Source: JALZKA01 sp963786495 (GTDB lineage Bacteria > Actinomycetota > Thermoleophilia > Solirubrobacterales > 70-9). From it: a stretch of DNA of 64,000 bases. The DNA lies in the NCBI GenBank assembly GCA_963786495.1, contig CAWAZL010000002.1, positions 248,001 through 312,000 on the forward strand, in the 5' to 3' direction. The notes under the pieces were generated by a model. It ran no database searches. It was not told the origin of the DNA and worked only from the letters and a program-made list of their open reading frames with translations. Numbering within the stretch: position 1 is the stretch's first letter; each line of letters begins with the position of its first letter. The position numbers were made by a program, and so were the translations under genes. Shown in pieces: positions 8,607-17,469 of the stretch.

Positions 8607-9358
8607 GCGCGAAGAACGGCCAGGAAGTCGAGCGCCTTGTCCAGGTCGCAGTCGGACTCGTCCCTGATCGCGAAGTCCGAGGCGGCGATTGCCGGGGTGA
8701 AGCGGTCGTAGAAGGGCTTCGTGAGACGCGTCGCCTTGTGCACGCGGTCCCAGCCCAGGCCGAGCGCGATCTCATGCGCTCGGAGCTTCCGCGAGTGGAA
8801 GACGCCGAAGAGCCGGACCTCGGAGAAGTGCGGATCCAGAAGCGCGCGGTACTCGGGGGCCGTGTACTCGCGCAGGTGCCATGGGTTTTCGGACTTCTCC
8901 GCGCCCTCAGGCGCGAGCGTCAGGCGGTTGGGCGTCGAGATGTATGCGACAGGCGCCGCAGACGCAATGGCCGCGAGCAGCTTCTCCGGCTCGTGGATGT
9001 GCTCGATCGTCTGCAGGAACACGATCGCGTCGCACGGCTCGGCGTAGTCCTCGACGAGGCCGCGCTCGAACCGAAGGTTGGGAGCGGTGTAGCGGAGGCG
9101 GGCGTGCTCGTGAGCTTCGGGGTTCGCGTCCACGCCGACGACCTGGGCGGCCGTCCGCGCCAGGGTGGCCGAGCCATAGCCCTCGCCGCAGGCGAGGTCG
9201 GCCACCCGAAGCCCCCGCGTGCGCGCGGCGATCCAGTCGTAGACGGCCAGGTGCCGGCGATACCAATAGTTCTCCTCGGGCACGTCCGGAAGCGTGCGCT
9301 CGCCCGTGAGCGCGAGCGGAGGCACGCCGTCGGGCTGGTTTTCCTGCACATAGGCCAC
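8603..9358 (-). CDS. SAM-dependent methyltransferase, Rv3030-like
   Basis: Class I methyltransferase of 251 residues. The SAM-binding glycine motif is VADLACGEGYGSA and the acidic post-beta2 residue is in VGVDANPEA. The N-terminal block LTGERTLPDVPEENYWYRRH closely resembles the start of mycobacterial Rv3030 as I remember it, and the late STPNRLTLAP and NPWHLREYTAPEY blocks also fit. Rv3030 belongs to the methylglucose lipopolysaccharide locus. First gene of a three-gene overlapping operon. GTG start at 9358; the promoter lies in the 112-bp gap that also holds a hairpin repeat. Confidence 0.82.
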   Translation of the reverse strand: MAYVQENQPDGVPPLALTGERTLPDVPEENYWYRRHLAVYDWIAARTRGLRVADLACGEGYGSATLARTAAQVVGVDANPEAHEHARLRYTAPNLRFERGLVEDYAEPCDAIVFLQTIEHIHEPEKLLAAIASAAPVAYISTPNRLTLAPEGAEKSENPWHLREYTAPEYRALLDPHFSEVRLFGVFHSRKLRAHEIALGLGWDRVHKATRLTKPFYDRFTPAIAASDFAIRDESDCDLDKALDFLAVLRA

Positions 9359-9429
9359 GGGGTGGGCGAGGATATGAGGACGGCGCGTGGCTGTTCAGAT
9401 ACCTCTTACGCGCGCCTTCGGCGCTTGCA

Positions 9430-9458
9430 CATGCTGCTTTCGCACCTAAAGGTGCTCA
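9430..9458. repeat. Hairpin repeat family C copy 1
   Basis: A 29-bp element starting CATGCTGCTTTCGCA and containing the stem-loop GCACCT-AA-AGGTGC. It is nearly identical to 42413-42441, where the inner stem is GCAGCT-AA-AGCTGC: the two differences are compensatory and keep the palindrome. It lies in the divergent gap, 12 bp before the next gene's start. Confidence 0.75.
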
Positions 9459-9470
9459 AATGATGCATCC

Positions 9471-10397
9471 ATGCCGGCCTCCCCCACAGCCACTCCGGAG
9501 CACATCCGGGACGTAAACGAGCGCTACCACGACTGCGCCGCTGACTCGTACGACGCGAAGTGGGGCATCGACTTCGGTGACATCGGGCGCGATCAGACGC
9601 GCCAGAAGCTCGTCAAGGCGCTGGGTGACCTACCAGCGGAGCCGTTTGGCGACGCGCTCGAGATCGGCTCGGGCACCGGCTACTTCTCGCTCAACCTGAT
9701 GCAGGAGGGCGTAATCACCAACCTCGTCGCGACCGACGTCTCGACCGGGATGCTCACGAGCCTCTCAGCCACCGCCGAGGGCCTCGGCCTCGCGGATCGC
9801 GTCCAGACCCGCCAAGCCGACGCCGAGGAGCTTCCCTTCGACGACGAGAGCTTCGACCTCGTCCTCGGCCACGCCGTGCTCCACCACATCCCCGACCTCG
9901 CCAAGGCATTTTCCGAGTTCAACCGCGTCCTTCGCCCCGGCGGCGCGATCGTCTTCTGCGGCGAGCCCTCCGCCTACGGCGACCGGCTCGCATCGGTCCC
10001 CAAGCGCATCGGCGCCGCCAGCGCGCCGGCGTGGCGGACGCTGATGCGAGCGCGCCCGGCTGAGAACAACGGTGTGCACGAGCATCCGCACGACGGCCAT
10101 GGGCTCGAGAGCGAAGTCGACGTCCACGCCTTCGACCCATCGGCGCTCCGCGACTGGATGACCGACACCGGCTTCGAGGAGATCCGCGTCCAAGGCGAGG
10201 AACTCCTGGCGAACATGTACGGCTGGATCCTTCGCTCGCTGGAGGCAAGCGCCAAGCCCGAGGACGTCCCGGACCGCTGGCGTTGGTTCGCCTTCCGCAG
10301 CTACATCGCCCTCCAGCGGGCCGACGTGAAGCTGCTCGAGCCGCGCCTCCCCGCGCAGCTCTTCTACAACCTCGTTCTCAGCGCCCGCAAGCCCTAG
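9471..10397 (+). CDS. Class I SAM-dependent methyltransferase
   Basis: Protein of 308 residues. SAM-binding motif LEIGSGTGYFSLNL, acidic motif ATDVSTGML, motif II/III LGHAVLHHIPDLAKAFSEFNRVLRPGG and a long C-terminal region that includes a substrate cap. It resembles ubiquinone/menaquinone- or small-molecule methyltransferases (Methyltransf_11), but the substrate cannot be told. It is divergent from the MGLP-like operon, so a link to that polysaccharide is possible but unproven. ATG start; the family C hairpin sits just upstream and could end up in its 5' leader. Confidence 0.78.
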   Translation: MPASPTATPEHIRDVNERYHDCAADSYDAKWGIDFGDIGRDQTRQKLVKALGDLPAEPFGDALEIGSGTGYFSLNLMQEGVITNLVATDVSTGMLTSLSATAEGLGLADRVQTRQADAEELPFDDESFDLVLGHAVLHHIPDLAKAFSEFNRVLRPGGAIVFCGEPSAYGDRLASVPKRIGAASAPAWRTLMRARPAENNGVHEHPHDGHGLESEVDVHAFDPSALRDWMTDTGFEEIRVQGEELLANMYGWILRSLEASAKPEDVPDRWRWFAFRSYIALQRADVKLLEPRLPAQLFYNLVLSARKP

Positions 10398-10406
10398 TCC
10401 GGCGCG

Positions 10407-12146
10407 CTAGCCGAACGTGAACGCGTAGCCCGAGATTCCGGGCGCGAAGCGCAGCGTGAGCGTGTGGTCGCCAGCCTCGTCGAGCTCGACCAGGCGGTAG
10501 AGGCGCTCCTTGGAGATCCGAGCGACTCCGTTCTTCACATCTGAGCCTGCGTCCGCGGTGGAGACAGGCTTGCCGTCGAGGAGGACCTCGACCGGCTGGG
10601 GGCCGTCCTCGGCGCCGAGCACGAGGAAAACGTTCTTGGCCTGGAAGCGGAAGCTGATCTCGGCGTCTTCCACGGAGGTGGCGCCGTCGTCGGTGATCTC
10701 CCAGGTGCCGTCGAAGGCGAACTCGTTCAGGTCGAGCGAATCGGCGGCAGGCGCGTCGAATGACGGGGTTCCGTTCTGGACCGGCTGCACCCAGCCATCC
10801 GCGCGGAGCGAGCCAAGGTACGTCTCGGGGGTCATCAGGCCCGGGTCGATCCGCTCGCCCGTCGCCTTTGCCTCCGCTCCGAGGTCCGCGTCGCCGGCTT
10901 CGGCCAGGAGCGAGCGGATGGCCTGCTCGGTCTCGTCGTAAGAACCCTCGCCGAAGTGCGTGTAGCGAACCTGACCGTCGGCGTCGATCAGGTACTTGGC
11001 GGGCCAGTACTGGTTGCCCCATGCGGTCCACGTCGCGAGCTCGTTGTCCTGGACGACCGGATACTCGATCCCGTTGTCGGCGATCGCGTCCTCGACGTTC
11101 GACGCCTCCTTCTCGAACGGGAACTCGGGCGCGTGCACGCCGACGATGGTCAGGCCGTCGTCGCGGTACTCCTCGTCCCAAGCCTTGAGATAGGGGAGCG
11201 TGCGGATGCAGTTAATGCAGGTGTATGTCCAGAAGTCGATGAGGACGACGTGCCCCTGCTCGACCTCCGAAGCGATCGAAACCGCCTCGCCGTCTGTGTT
11301 AAACCACTCCTGAGTGCCGGTGAACTCGGGCGCGGCTCCGAGCTCCGGCAGGACGACCTCCGGTTCCACCTCCTGGTCGGCCTCGGCGGCGATCGGGCCG
11401 TCCCCTCCGCCACGCACGTCAGCCAGATCGTCGGCGACTGCGTCCGACTCCTCGATGTCGCCGGTCGGGTTGACGAGGAACGCCGGCAGATCGTCAGCGA
11501 TGGTGGTCTGAAAGCGGATGTCGAGCTCAGCGGCCATCGCGACCGCGGTCAGGACCATCAGCGCGCCCATCACGGCCTGAACGCGGTGGCGCCACTCGCC
11601 CATGCGATCGATCAGCCTGCGGCCGCCCAACATCAGCGCGTAGAGGACGGCGCCCGACCCGATCGCGTAGGCGAACGCGACCGCCAGCTTGCCGGCGGTG
11701 AAGTCCTGCGAGGCAGAGACGGTGATGACTCCGGCCAGGATCGGCCCCGCGCAGGGCGCGTAGACGAACCCCAGACTCGTACCGAGCGCGAAGCCCGGCC
11801 AAAAGCCCTCGCCCTTGGAGCGGGCAGGGCCGGGGACGATGCGGCTGATGAACGCCTCGACCCGGTCGGCAAGCGGCGGAACCAGCAGGACGATTCCGAA
11901 CACGAAAAGCGTTCCGATCGCGACCCAGCGCACCAGGTCGTCGGGCAGGCCGAGCGCATCGATCACGTAGACGAGCGCGACCGTCGCGAAGGTGAACGCG
12001 ACCACGATCCCTGTGACCACGCCGGCCGGCCGGCCGCGCCCACCAGTAACGCCCGCCGAGAGCACCGCGGGCAGAATCGGGAGCACGCACGGGCTGAGCG
12101 CCGTGCCGGCGCCCGCGATGAGTGCGAAAAGGATCAGAAGGGTCAT
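10407..12146 (-). CDS. dipZ: DipZ-like CcdA membrane domain fused to thioredoxin
   Basis: Thiol-disulfide exchange protein of 579 residues that carries electrons across the membrane. The first 210 residues form the CcdA/DsbD membrane domain: six hydrophobic helices with SPCVLPILP in TM1 and APCAGPIL in TM4, each with the reactive Cys. After an acidic linker comes an extracytoplasmic thioredoxin-like domain with the CxxC motif in YTCINCIRTLPYL, then a C-terminal beta-sandwich (carbohydrate-binding-like) domain. This order matches mycobacterial DipZ (Rv2874). Start ATG 12146 gives a good first membrane helix; the upstream 13 codons of the open frame are probably untranslated. Convergent with the methyltransferase across 9 bp. 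Confidence 0.88.
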   Translation of the reverse strand: MTLLILFALIAGAGTALSPCVLPILPAVLSAGVTGGRGRPAGVVTGIVVAFTFATVALVYVIDALGLPDDLVRWVAIGTLFVFGIVLLVPPLADRVEAFISRIVPGPARSKGEGFWPGFALGTSLGFVYAPCAGPILAGVITVSASQDFTAGKLAVAFAYAIGSGAVLYALMLGGRRLIDRMGEWRHRVQAVMGALMVLTAVAMAAELDIRFQTTIADDLPAFLVNPTGDIEESDAVADDLADVRGGGDGPIAAEADQEVEPEVVLPELGAAPEFTGTQEWFNTDGEAVSIASEVEQGHVVLIDFWTYTCINCIRTLPYLKAWDEEYRDDGLTIVGVHAPEFPFEKEASNVEDAIADNGIEYPVVQDNELATWTAWGNQYWPAKYLIDADGQVRYTHFGEGSYDETEQAIRSLLAEAGDADLGAEAKATGERIDPGLMTPETYLGSLRADGWVQPVQNGTPSFDAPAADSLDLNEFAFDGTWEITDDGATSVEDAEISFRFQAKNVFLVLGAEDGPQPVEVLLDGKPVSTADAGSDVKNGVARISKERLYRLVELDEAGDHTLTLRFAPGISGYAFTFG

Positions 12147-12232
12147 GGGTTCAGGTCCAGCGAGGCGTCGCCCCGCCGTCCTCATTACGGGGTGCTGCAG
12201 CGCGCGGATGCGTTACGCGAAAGACTTGCGCG

Positions 12233-13585
12233 ATGAGCGCGCCTGAGCAGGTTGACGTAGCCGTGGTCGGAGCCGGGCTTGCCGGCCTTGCGGCCGCGCG
12301 GCGTTTGGCCGAGGGCGGCGCGGACGTGGTTGTGCTCGAGGCGTCGGAGCGGGTCGGCGGGCGGACCGTCAACGAGCCGATCTCCGAGACGGAGAAAACC
12401 GAGATGGGCGGCCAGTGGGTCGGGCCGACACAGGACCGCGTCCTCGCACTGATCGAGGAGCTGGGCCTGGAGACGTTCCCGACCCGCACGGAGGGCCAGA
12501 ACGTGATCGAAATGGGAGGGCGCCTGCGCCGCTACCGCGGCACGATCCCGAAGCTCTCACCGCTTGTGCTCGCCGACCTCGGGATCGCCCGCCTCAGGCT
12601 CGGCCGGGCTGTGCGGAAGGTCGACCCCGCGGCCCCCTGGGAAGCGAAGGGCGCCGCCGAGCTCGACTCGATCACGTTCGGTGAATGGATCGAGCGGCGA
12701 ACGAGGACGCGTATGGCGCGGGACCTGATCGCACTGAGCTGCAAGACGGTCTGGGGCGCCGACCCGCATGAGCTGTCACTTCTGTGGGCTCTCGCCTACA
12801 TGGGCGCGGGCGGAGGCTTCGAGAAGCTCCTGGACGTCGAGGACGGCGCGCAGCAGGACCGCATCGTTGGCGGCTCGGCGCTGATCGCCGAGCGCATGGC
12901 GGAGGGGCTGGGCGAGCGCGTCCACCTGGGCTCGCCAGTGACGGAGGTGCGCTGGAGCGCCGAGGGCGTCGAGCTGGTGGGCCCGAGCGGCTCCGTGCGT
13001 GCGCGACGAGCTGTGATCGCCGTCCCGCCGGCGCTTGTCGGCTCGCTCGAGTTTGCCCCGCCGCTGCCCGAGTCACACGCCGCTCTCGCCAGGGCATGGC
13101 GCGGTGGCCACCTGATCAAGCTGACCGCCACCTACCCCGAGCCGTTCTGGCGCGACGACGACTTGAGCGGCGAGGGAGTCGGGACGACCAGCGCAGTGAA
13201 CATCACGTTCGACAACACGCCGCCGGCCGGAAAGCCCGGCGTGCTGGTCGGCTTCATCGGGGCTGTCGACGCACCCGGCTACGCGGAGCTGCCGGACGCG
13301 GGCAGGCGAGAGGTTGCCCTTGGCGGTTTCGCAAGGCTCTTCGGCCCGAAGGCGCTGGAGGCCGACCGGTTCCTGGAGCGCGACTGGCTCGCCGAGAAGT
13401 GGGCGAAGGGCGGCCCTGTGTCGAACCTTGGGCCCGGTGTCCTAGCGAAGCACGGGCGAACGCTGCGCGAGCCCGCGGGCCCGCTCCATTTCGCCGCCAC
13501 GGAGTACGCCTCGGTGTGGTGCGGCTACATGGACGGCGCGGTGCGCTCCGGCGAATCCGCCGCCGCAGCGATCCTCTCCACCTAG
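12233..13585 (+). CDS. Flavin monoamine oxidase family protein
   Basis: FAD-dependent amine oxidase of about 450 residues. N-terminal dinucleotide-binding motif VAVVGAGLAGLAAARRL with the ribose-binding VVVLEASERVGGRTVN, the substrate-domain segment GTTSAVNITFD, and the C-terminal FAD-closing motif ATEYASVWCGYMDGAVRSG. It oxidises primary or secondary amines to aldehydes and ammonia; the substrate is unknown. ATG 12233 was chosen because the motif starts seven residues later. Its TAG overlaps the stop of the convergent cyclase by 4 bp. Confidence 0.88.
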   Translation: MSAPEQVDVAVVGAGLAGLAAARRLAEGGADVVVLEASERVGGRTVNEPISETEKTEMGGQWVGPTQDRVLALIEELGLETFPTRTEGQNVIEMGGRLRRYRGTIPKLSPLVLADLGIARLRLGRAVRKVDPAAPWEAKGAAELDSITFGEWIERRTRTRMARDLIALSCKTVWGADPHELSLLWALAYMGAGGGFEKLLDVEDGAQQDRIVGGSALIAERMAEGLGERVHLGSPVTEVRWSAEGVELVGPSGSVRARRAVIAVPPALVGSLEFAPPLPESHAALARAWRGGHLIKLTATYPEPFWRDDDLSGEGVGTTSAVNITFDNTPPAGKPGVLVGFIGAVDAPGYAELPDAGRREVALGGFARLFGPKALEADRFLERDWLAEKWAKGGPVSNLGPGVLAKHGRTLREPAGPLHFAATEYASVWCGYMDGAVRSGESAAAAILST

Positions 13586-14691
13586 TCGCCAGCCGGGCGG
13601 GCGCGGTAGAGCTTTTCTTCGCCGTCGATGCCCTTGAGCTTCCGGGCGCCGGCGAACGACCAGTCGTAGCGGTCCTCGAGCGCGTCATGCGTCGCCTCGT
13701 CGCAGAGGACGCTCCCCGGCCGGGCCATCCCGGTGATGCGGCTTGCGAGGTTCACCGGGCGCCCGTAGAAGTCGCCACCGCGCGCGACGGCGCGGCCATA
13801 GGCGACGCCGGCGCGCAGCATGGGAAAGTCCTCCCCGCCCTCCTCGGACTTGGCCACCAGCTCGAGCGCTGCGTCGAGCAGGCACGCGGGGTCCTGGGAG
13901 GTCAGCATCACGGCGTCGCCGATCAGCTTCACCAGCCGGACCGGCCCTCCGGCGACGTCAGAGGCGATGTTCGAGAGCTGGTCAGTCAAGTCGCCGATCT
14001 CCGCCGGATCCAGCCGTTCCCCCAGCTTGGTGAAGCCGACCAGGTCCGCAAACGCAATCGCGGTCTCGAGGCCTGCTTCAACTTCGGCGGAGATCTCGGT
14101 CGAGGCGAACGCGTCGTGGCGGATCTGCTCGCGCATGTGGAGTTGGAGCGCGTACTCCAAGATCGTGCCCAGCAGCGGGCCGACCCCCTCGGCGATCGCG
14201 GCAAACCGCTTGCCGACCTCGAGCTCGGAGTCGCCCTCCTCCGCGAAGACGCGCACGCCCAGCCCGCGGTTTGCGGCTGCGAGCTGCGACATCGTCATCC
14301 CGATCACGCGCGAGACCTGGAGCAGTTCGTTCTCGGGAATCCCGATGTCGAGCAGCTGCTTGACCTGCGCTGCCGCCTCGACGTCGCGGTCAGTGAAGAT
14401 CTTCTCGCCCTCCTCCGGCTCGGGCATCCCGAGGGCGCGCCAGTTCTTTCGGAGGGTCTCGACGTCGACGCCCGATTTCTCTGCGACCTCCTCTTGCTGC
14501 AGGTGCGGGCCATCGCCCATGAGCGCCTGCTCGAGCGGCAAGAGGACCAGCCGGCCTTCGTTCACGGCGTCGCGAAGCGCTTCGAGGCTGAGGCCCGACT
14601 CATGAAGCTCGTCCAAAAGCTGGCTGCGCCCCTCGCGGGCCTTGCCCTCCAGGTCTTTCAAGAGGCCCTCGGATTCCCAGTCGACGCTCAT
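13582..14691 (-). CDS. Class III adenylate cyclase with N-terminal regulatory domain (Rv1264-like)
   Basis: Protein of 369 residues. The C-terminal 180 residues are a class III cyclase homology domain: FADLVGFTKLGERLDP with the metal-binding Asp, GDAVMLTS with the second Asp, and GRPVNLASRITGMARPGSVLCDEA with the Asn-Arg transition-state motif NLASR. The N-terminal half is helical (LLDELHESGLSLEALRDAVNEGRL) and contains a MerR-like IFTDRDVEAAAQVKQLLDIGIPE; this layout resembles the autoinhibitory, pH-responsive domain of Rv1264. It likely makes cAMP. Cytosolic, no membrane segments. It is divergent from the Lon-domain gene. Confidence 0.87.
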   Translation of the reverse strand: MSVDWESEGLLKDLEGKAREGRSQLLDELHESGLSLEALRDAVNEGRLVLLPLEQALMGDGPHLQQEEVAEKSGVDVETLRKNWRALGMPEPEEGEKIFTDRDVEAAAQVKQLLDIGIPENELLQVSRVIGMTMSQLAAANRGLGVRVFAEEGDSELEVGKRFAAIAEGVGPLLGTILEYALQLHMREQIRHDAFASTEISAEVEAGLETAIAFADLVGFTKLGERLDPAEIGDLTDQLSNIASDVAGGPVRLVKLIGDAVMLTSQDPACLLDAALELVAKSEEGGEDFPMLRAGVAYGRAVARGGDFYGRPVNLASRITGMARPGSVLCDEATHDALEDRYDWSFAGARKLKGIDGEEKLYRARPAGD

Positions 14692-14761
14692 CGAGCGCGC
14701 ATTCTGTCCGATCGCCGGATGGTTGGCGCAGCACCCGCTGCCCGCTTACACTTTCGGGGGC

Positions 14762-15397
14762 GTGAATGAGGACGCAACAAGCGAGCTCCCGCTGTTCGAG
14801 CTGCCCATCGTCCTCCTGCCCGGCGAGCTCATGCCGCTCCACATCTTCGAGGAGCGCTACAAGCGCATGATCGGTCACTGCCTCGAGACCGAGGAACCGT
14901 TTGGAATCGTCCTTCGCGACGACGACGGCAGCGCTCGGCGCATCGGATGCACCGCCCGCGTGACTGAGGTCCTGGAGACCTTCGAGGACGGGCGGATGGA
15001 CATCTTGGTCACGGGCGAGGAGCCGTTCCGGGTACTCGAGCGCTTCGACGGCATCGAGTACCCGGCGGGCGAGGTCGAGGCTGTCGCCCTTTCCGAGGAC
15101 GGAGAGCCCGCCGATCCGGACGCTGCCGACGACGCCCGCGAGGCGTTCGCCGACCTCGTGCGCCGCGTGTCTGGCTCAGAGCCCGAGATCGACGGGCTGG
15201 AAGAGAGCGACGCCTACGCGATCGCCGCCCGCGTTGAGCTTCCGGTCCTGACCAAGCAACGCCTTTTGGAGCTGCGCTCGGAGGCCGAGCGGATGAAGCT
15301 CCTCGGCCAGGCGCTTCACGATCTCGTCGGGATGCTCAAGCGGTCCCGCGAAATCGCCGAGGCGGCGAAGATGAACGGCAAGGTCACCTTCTCCTAG
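14762..15397 (+). CDS. LON substrate-binding domain protein
   Basis: Stand-alone N-terminal domain of Lon protease, without ATPase or peptidase. Seen: LPLFELPIVLLPGELMPLHIFEERYKRM and the later GIVLRDDDG, IGCTARVTEV, GRMDILVTGEEPFRVL, followed by a helical bundle (LPVLTKQRLLELRSEAERM). About 211 residues from GTG 14762, directly preceded by CGGGGGC. Similar stand-alone proteins occur in most actinobacteria; their role is unclear, perhaps substrate recruitment. Confidence 0.82.
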   Translation: MNEDATSELPLFELPIVLLPGELMPLHIFEERYKRMIGHCLETEEPFGIVLRDDDGSARRIGCTARVTEVLETFEDGRMDILVTGEEPFRVLERFDGIEYPAGEVEAVALSEDGEPADPDAADDAREAFADLVRRVSGSEPEIDGLEESDAYAIAARVELPVLTKQRLLELRSEAERMKLLGQALHDLVGMLKRSREIAEAAKMNGKVTFS

Positions 15398-15427
15398 TTC
15401 AGCCGCAGTTCGGTAGAAGCGTCAACG

Positions 15428-15828
15428 TCAGGGGTTGCTGACTAGCGCTGGCGGCTCCGAGGGCTTCGCTCCGCGAAACCACTCGTAGCGGGCGACCTTG
15501 CCGTTTCGGAGGGTCAGGAGGGAGGAGAAATGGGTTTCCAACCGGACACCGCTGCCTGTTCCCTCCCCGTCCAGCGCCCGGTAACTACCACGGAGGTCTC
15601 GCTCGCTTCGACCACTTCATCGACCTTAAGCCGGATACCCCCGAAGCTTGCTCGCATTCGGTCTAGCGCTCCTCGGAACTCGGCGGTTCCGCGTCTCGTT
15701 CCCGGTTTACGGCGTACGGCGGATTAACCCACTCAACACCATCATCGAGGATCGAGAAGAACGACTCGAATCGCCTGTGCGAGAGCGCTGAATCCGCTCT
15801 GCACGATCTCCACGTTCTCCTGCGACAT
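15428..15828 (-). pseudogene. NTF2/SnoaL-like protein, frame-disrupted
   Basis: Fills most of the 478-bp gap between its neighbours. It starts with MSQENVEIVQSGFSAL, the hallmark of a large SnoaL-like family in Thermoleophilia, and continues in other frames as RRFESFFSILDDGVEWVNPP, then FRGALDRMRASFGGIRLKVDEVVEASETSVVVTGRW (quoted in part), and ends LLTLRNGKVARYEWFRGA before TGA at 15428-15430. At least three frame changes are needed. The fold (cone-shaped NTF2) is clear; function is unknown. It may be a decayed gene or another indel-rich assembly patch. Confidence 0.65.
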
Positions 15829-15875
15829 CGTCCGCACACTATCTCGCGTTCATTGCGCTTTTCCATGCAAAGCGC

Positions 15876-17390
15876 CTAAGCCCAGGCGACAGCGCCGCCG
15901 CGCCTGGGGTCCCCCGCGGCACTCAGCTCACCCGTCCGGGGGTCCCGCGTGACGGCCTGAACGCCGCCGAAGAACATGTTGCGGTCGGCCCAGCGGTCGA
16001 CCTCGGTCCCGGCCGCCTTGATCCGCGCCAGCGCGTCGGGGTCAATCTCCGGCTCGGCGCTTACGACCGCGCCTTCGAAGTGCACCCTGGGAGCCTGGAC
16101 CGCAGCGTCAACGCCCATGCCGTCGTCGATCAAGCGCAGGATCACCTGGACGATCGCCGAGCGGATGCGATTGGAGCCCGCGCTTCCGAGGCCGGCCACG
16201 AGCTCACCATCGCGGAGGATGATCGTCGGCGACATCATCGACGGCAGGCGCGAGCCTGGTGCCGCGAGATGGAAGCCGAGCGGGTTCAGATCTTCTTCAC
16301 CCAACATGTTGTTCACGTGGACGCCGGTGCCAGGCACCACAAGGCCCGATCCCGTGCCGTTCGAGCAGGTGACCGAAGCGCAGCATCCGTCGCTGTCCAT
16401 CGCGGTGATGTGAGTGGTCGAGCCGAGACGGCTGGAGGCTGCCCTGGAGGCGTTGGCGAGCATCTCCGGGTCCAGAAAGCGCGAGGCGAAGCCCTCTTCG
16501 GAAAGGCCGCGAACGAATTCGTCGCCCCGCGCGTCTTGAGCCTCGGCCATCACCGCGACCAGCTCATCGACGCCCGCCGAGCCCATCCGGTCGAGTAGCT
16601 CCAGCGCGAAGGCGATCAGGGTCCCACCGGACGAAGGCGGCGGATTGGTCACGACCTCATGGTCGCGATAGCGCGCCCGAACAGGCTCGCGGACGACCGG
16701 CTCGTAGGCGGCAAGGTCGCCGGGCGCCAAGGTCCCACCGCGCTCCAGCACCCAGTCGCTCACTTTCTGAGCGATCTCACCGCGGTAGAAGGGATCGGAG
16801 CCCTCGGCAGCGAACAGCTCCAGCGCGTCAGCAAGATCGGGGAAGCAGAAGGTGTCTCCCTCGGCCAGGAGGCTTCCCTCTGGCGCGTAGATCGCGGCCA
16901 CCTCGGGCTCGTGGACAAGGATCGGCGAGAGGATCTTGAAGAGATAGGCGCCCCGCGCGTCGACGGGGACACCGTCGCGGGCCGCCGATACCGCCGGCGC
17001 CACAAGCTCTGAGAGCGGCATCGAGCCGAAGTCGCGGAGCGCCCGCTCGAGGCCCGCAGCGGTACCGGGTACGCCGCACGAAGCCGCCCCGATGTTGAAG
17101 ACCTGCGAGACCGAGTCTGTGAACTCCACCGGCGCCGCTATGAGCTCGGACTTCCGCTCCGTTCCGGCATGTCCTGGCGCTGCGACGAAGAAGTCGATGA
17201 GCGTCGAGCGATCGGAGTCGTGGACGAGCATGTAGCCGCCTCCGCCCAGCCCTGTGAGCGAGCTTTCGGTGGCGAACGAGGTGAGTACCGCTGCCACGGC
17301 GGCATCCACCGCGTTGCCGCCTTGCCGCAACGCCCAGGCGCCCGCCTCGGCCGTGGCGGGGTGCCCGCCGGCGACAACTCCCTCGTTCAT
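15876..17390 (-). CDS. ggt: Gamma-glutamyltransferase family protein
   Basis: N-terminal-nucleophile hydrolase of 504 residues that would self-cleave before the Thr of TTHITAMD (Thr325) to give large and small subunits. Other family marks: GGNAVDAAVA (24-33), LTGLGGGGYMLV (45-56), SCGVPGTAAGL (104-113), and the oxyanion region PGSRLPSMMSPTI. No signal peptide is visible, unlike E. coli GGT, so it may be cytosolic or act on non-glutathione gamma-glutamyl amides. It is divergent from the ArsR/SRPBCC operon across 67 bp. Confidence 0.87.
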   Translation of the reverse strand: MNEGVVAGGHPATAEAGAWALRQGGNAVDAAVAAVLTSFATESSLTGLGGGGYMLVHDSDRSTLIDFFVAAPGHAGTERKSELIAAPVEFTDSVSQVFNIGAASCGVPGTAAGLERALRDFGSMPLSELVAPAVSAARDGVPVDARGAYLFKILSPILVHEPEVAAIYAPEGSLLAEGDTFCFPDLADALELFAAEGSDPFYRGEIAQKVSDWVLERGGTLAPGDLAAYEPVVREPVRARYRDHEVVTNPPPSSGGTLIAFALELLDRMGSAGVDELVAVMAEAQDARGDEFVRGLSEEGFASRFLDPEMLANASRAASSRLGSTTHITAMDSDGCCASVTCSNGTGSGLVVPGTGVHVNNMLGEEDLNPLGFHLAAPGSRLPSMMSPTIILRDGELVAGLGSAGSNRIRSAIVQVILRLIDDGMGVDAAVQAPRVHFEGAVVSAEPEIDPDALARIKAAGTEVDRWADRNMFFGGVQAVTRDPRTGELSAAGDPRRGGAVAWA

Positions 17391-17445
17391 GGGGGCAGCT
17401 TAAGACCGCCTTCGGTCTCCCTTGCGCTTCAAATCCAGATGTGTA

Positions 17446-17469
17446 ATACTGAACTAGATGGTTCAGTAT
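17446..17469. promoter_or_regulatory. Inverted repeat spanning the ArsR start codon, likely operator
   Basis: ATACTGAAC-TAGATG-GTTCAGTAT: perfect 9-bp arms with a 6-bp centre that contains the arsR ATG (17458-17460). This placement fits an autorepressor site for the ArsR family protein it begins. Confidence 0.65.

Noticed and set aside
8345..9463. Plus-strand ORF of 372 codons opposite the methyltransferase and GH57 genes
   Set aside because: Antisense shadow; the opposing genes have unambiguous motifs and 4-bp operon overlaps.
10956..12236. Long plus-strand ORF of 426 codons opposite dipZ
   Set aside because: Antisense shadow of a gene with clear CcdA and thioredoxin motifs; its own translation is low-complexity and Arg/Asp/Val-rich.
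12784..14769. Plus-strand ORF of 661 codons
   Set aside because: Runs out of frame through the amine oxidase and antisense to the cyclase; no domain, GC-bias artefact.
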